The position numbers and the translations under genes were made by a program. From Erysipelotrichaceae bacterium (lineage in GTDB: Bacteria > Bacillota_I > Bacilli_A > Erysipelotrichales > Erysipelotrichaceae), in contig JANJWY010000141.1 in assembly GCA_024709285.1 (NCBI GenBank), positions 1 to 7,885 of the forward strand: a DNA stretch of 7,885 bases. The letters run 5' to 3'. Below are positions 7,033 to 7,885 of the stretch, one piece after another (positions within the stretch are counted from its first letter, which is position 1; each line of letters opens with the position of its first letter). Under the pieces are notes generated by a model. It made no database searches. It saw only the letters and a list, made by a program, of their open reading frames with translations, and was not told the origin of the DNA.

Positions 7033-7652
7033 TTAAGTCCTTCTCGGACGATATAATTTGTTAATTGCGACAGAAATAATCGTAGATAAGACAATATACA
7101 CGGGAATAAATCCATATCCCCAGTAAAATATATCCCATATATCCCGTAAAACAGAGGATGCGAAGAGTGCAGTCGGAAAAAACATGAATAACCAAATATC
7201 AATCAGATAAAAACGCTTTCTGGCCTTATGGTAAATGTTTGGCTCAATGTTTTGAATCATGATTTCAAAAAAGACAAAAGCTCCAACTTGAATGGACATT
7301 CCCAATATGAAACCATAATCAATATAGAAGGTTTCGGAGTAAAAGTTATGATCAAACCGAGAATACTGATAAATAATGCTGCTATCGTCATGGACTTTGA
7401 TCGCTGAAGATCATTGTCAATCTTGACTTCCGTTTCAATGACATTTACAACTTCTGGATTTTCAAGTAATAGATAATCCGTAGAAACTGAGAATATTTTG
7501 CTGATCAGTATGATTTTGTCTGTATCCGGAGTGGATTCATTCAGTTCCCACTTTGATACAGCCTGTCTGGAAACCTCCAGTTGAACTGCCAATTGCTCTT
7601 GAGATAAGTTCTTTGCTTTTCGAAGCTGTTGAATTTTTTCGCCGATGTTCAT
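7033..7652 (-). pseudogene. Xre-family regulator with membrane domain, frameshifted
   Basis: The N-terminus (1-65) is a Cro/C1-type helix-turn-helix: IGEKIQQLRKAKNLSQEQLA, then VSRQAVSKWELNESTPDTDK. A linker follows, then a hydrophobic domain with about four helices in the restored protein (about 88-104, 112-133, 149-169 and 181-198). The ATG frame from 7652 leaves the membrane domain after residue 104 and ends at 7257 with an unrelated tail. The next register continues smoothly from YSETFYIDYGFILG to the stop at 7033. One T missing from the T4 run at 7341-7344 would explain the break, and restoring it gives 206 aa. An AAGGAG site lies 7 bases before the start. Proteins of this type are probably membrane-tethered or membrane-sensing regulators; the signal and targets are unknown. 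If the lesion is real, a soluble DNA-binding fragment with one helix could still be made. Confidence 0.82.
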
Positions 7653-7680
7653 ATGATTTCTCCTTACAATGTATGCTCAC

Positions 7681-7709
7681 ATCATACCTGGTACTCAGGT
7701 TGCATTCCA
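7681..7709 (-). promoter_or_regulatory. Possible promoter of the Xre-type gene, with dyad
   Basis: A TATGAT -10 (7681-7686, minus strand) lies about 28 bases before the start codon, with only a poor -35 (TGGAAT, 7704-7709) at 17-bp spacing. The spacer holds a perfect 5-bp inverted repeat, ACCTG (7686-7690) and CAGGT (7696-7700). A dyad touching the -10 would suit an autoregulatory operator, but it is short and may be chance. Confidence 0.35.
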
Positions 7710-7753
7710 CCTACTAAACCTTTAAGATACGCAACCATGAGTTGCACATCATA
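7682..7753 (-). other. Short open segment of uncertain status
   Basis: After an in-frame TAG, 24 minus-strand codons followed by a TGA include MVAYLKGLVGGMQPEYQV from an ATG at 7738. There is no ribosome binding site before the ATG. The sequence looks protein-like but is too short to judge. It may be a gene fragment, a leader peptide ahead of the Xre-type gene, or chance. Confidence 0.2.
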
Positions 7754-7777
7754 ATAAACCTAAAATGCTAGTGTTCA

Positions 7778-7885
7778 TTAATTTTTACGCAACTGAACCA
7801 TCCAAACCCCGATGGCCACCACCGCAATCGCCAACCACTGACGCAATGATAACGACTCATTCAAGAAAATCGCCGCAAGCAATGC
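7778..7885 (-). CDS. DMT/EamA-family transporter, C-terminal end (5' part outside window)
   Basis: The last 35 codons of a minus-strand gene read ALLAAIFLNESLSLRQWLAI, then a hydrophobic helix (AVVAIGVWMV) and a short basic end (QLRKN) before TAA. The pattern of a helix, L-N-E-S-L-S-L, R-Q-W and a final helix ending in a Val/Trp-rich stretch is typical of the C-terminus of EamA (drug/metabolite transporter) membrane proteins. It was found by translating the edge of the window. The substrate cannot be told. No clear terminator follows the stop. Confidence 0.72.
   Translation of the reverse strand, partial: ALLAAIFLNESLSLRQWLAIAVVAIGVWMVQLRKN

Noticed and set aside
6981..7202. 73-codon minus-strand frame over the 3' part of the regulator gene
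   Set aside because: It overlaps the membrane-domain frame, whose hydrophobic pattern is the better coding signal, and runs into the secG promoter.

Overview
This window looks like chromosomal DNA from a low-GC Gram-positive bacterium (Bacillota). The evidence is the strong AAGGAGG-type ribosome binding sites, the secG-rnr-smpB gene order typical of that phylum, and a DUF2207 membrane protein with a glycine-rich tail. The style of the proteins would fit an Erysipelotrichia-like lineage, but that placement is a guess.

Left part (1-4019): two tandem plus-strand genes encode paralogous DUF2207 membrane proteins. The first is cut by the window edge; the second is complete (621 aa). Each ends in a hairpin terminator with the same ACTCCCTGA/TCAGGGAGT core. 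Each terminator is followed at once, on the opposite strand, by the 3' end of an SGNH/GDSL-type hydrolase gene. Behind the second DUF2207 gene the hydrolase gene is nearly full length but carries a one-base frameshift that takes its catalytic Asp/His block out of frame. Behind the first, only about 22 codons remain, with the catalytic Asp changed to Gly. The simplest reading is an old duplication of a convergent DUF2207/hydrolase module, one hydrolase copy being almost deleted and the other frameshifted. The 440-bp AT-rich gap between the modules holds a good sigma-A-type promoter and small open segments that look like gene debris.

Middle part (4073-6994): a minus-strand housekeeping cluster, secG (preprotein translocase subunit), rnr (RNase R) and smpB (tmRNA-binding protein). 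It has an extended -10 promoter ahead of secG, a short terminator-like hairpin between secG and rnr, and a terminator directly after smpB. RNase R and SmpB act together in trans-translation and decay of non-stop mRNA, while SecG serves protein export.

Right part (7033-7885): a minus-strand gene for an Xre-type DNA-binding protein fused to a multi-pass membrane domain, split by a one-base frameshift at an A4/T4 run, and at the edge the last 35 codons of a DMT/EamA-family transporter. Two independent one-base lesions next to short homopolymers raise the question of real gene decay versus consensus error. I see no CRISPR array, tRNA, rRNA, insertion sequence or obvious new defence system. The most notable structure is the duplicated and decaying DUF2207/hydrolase module.
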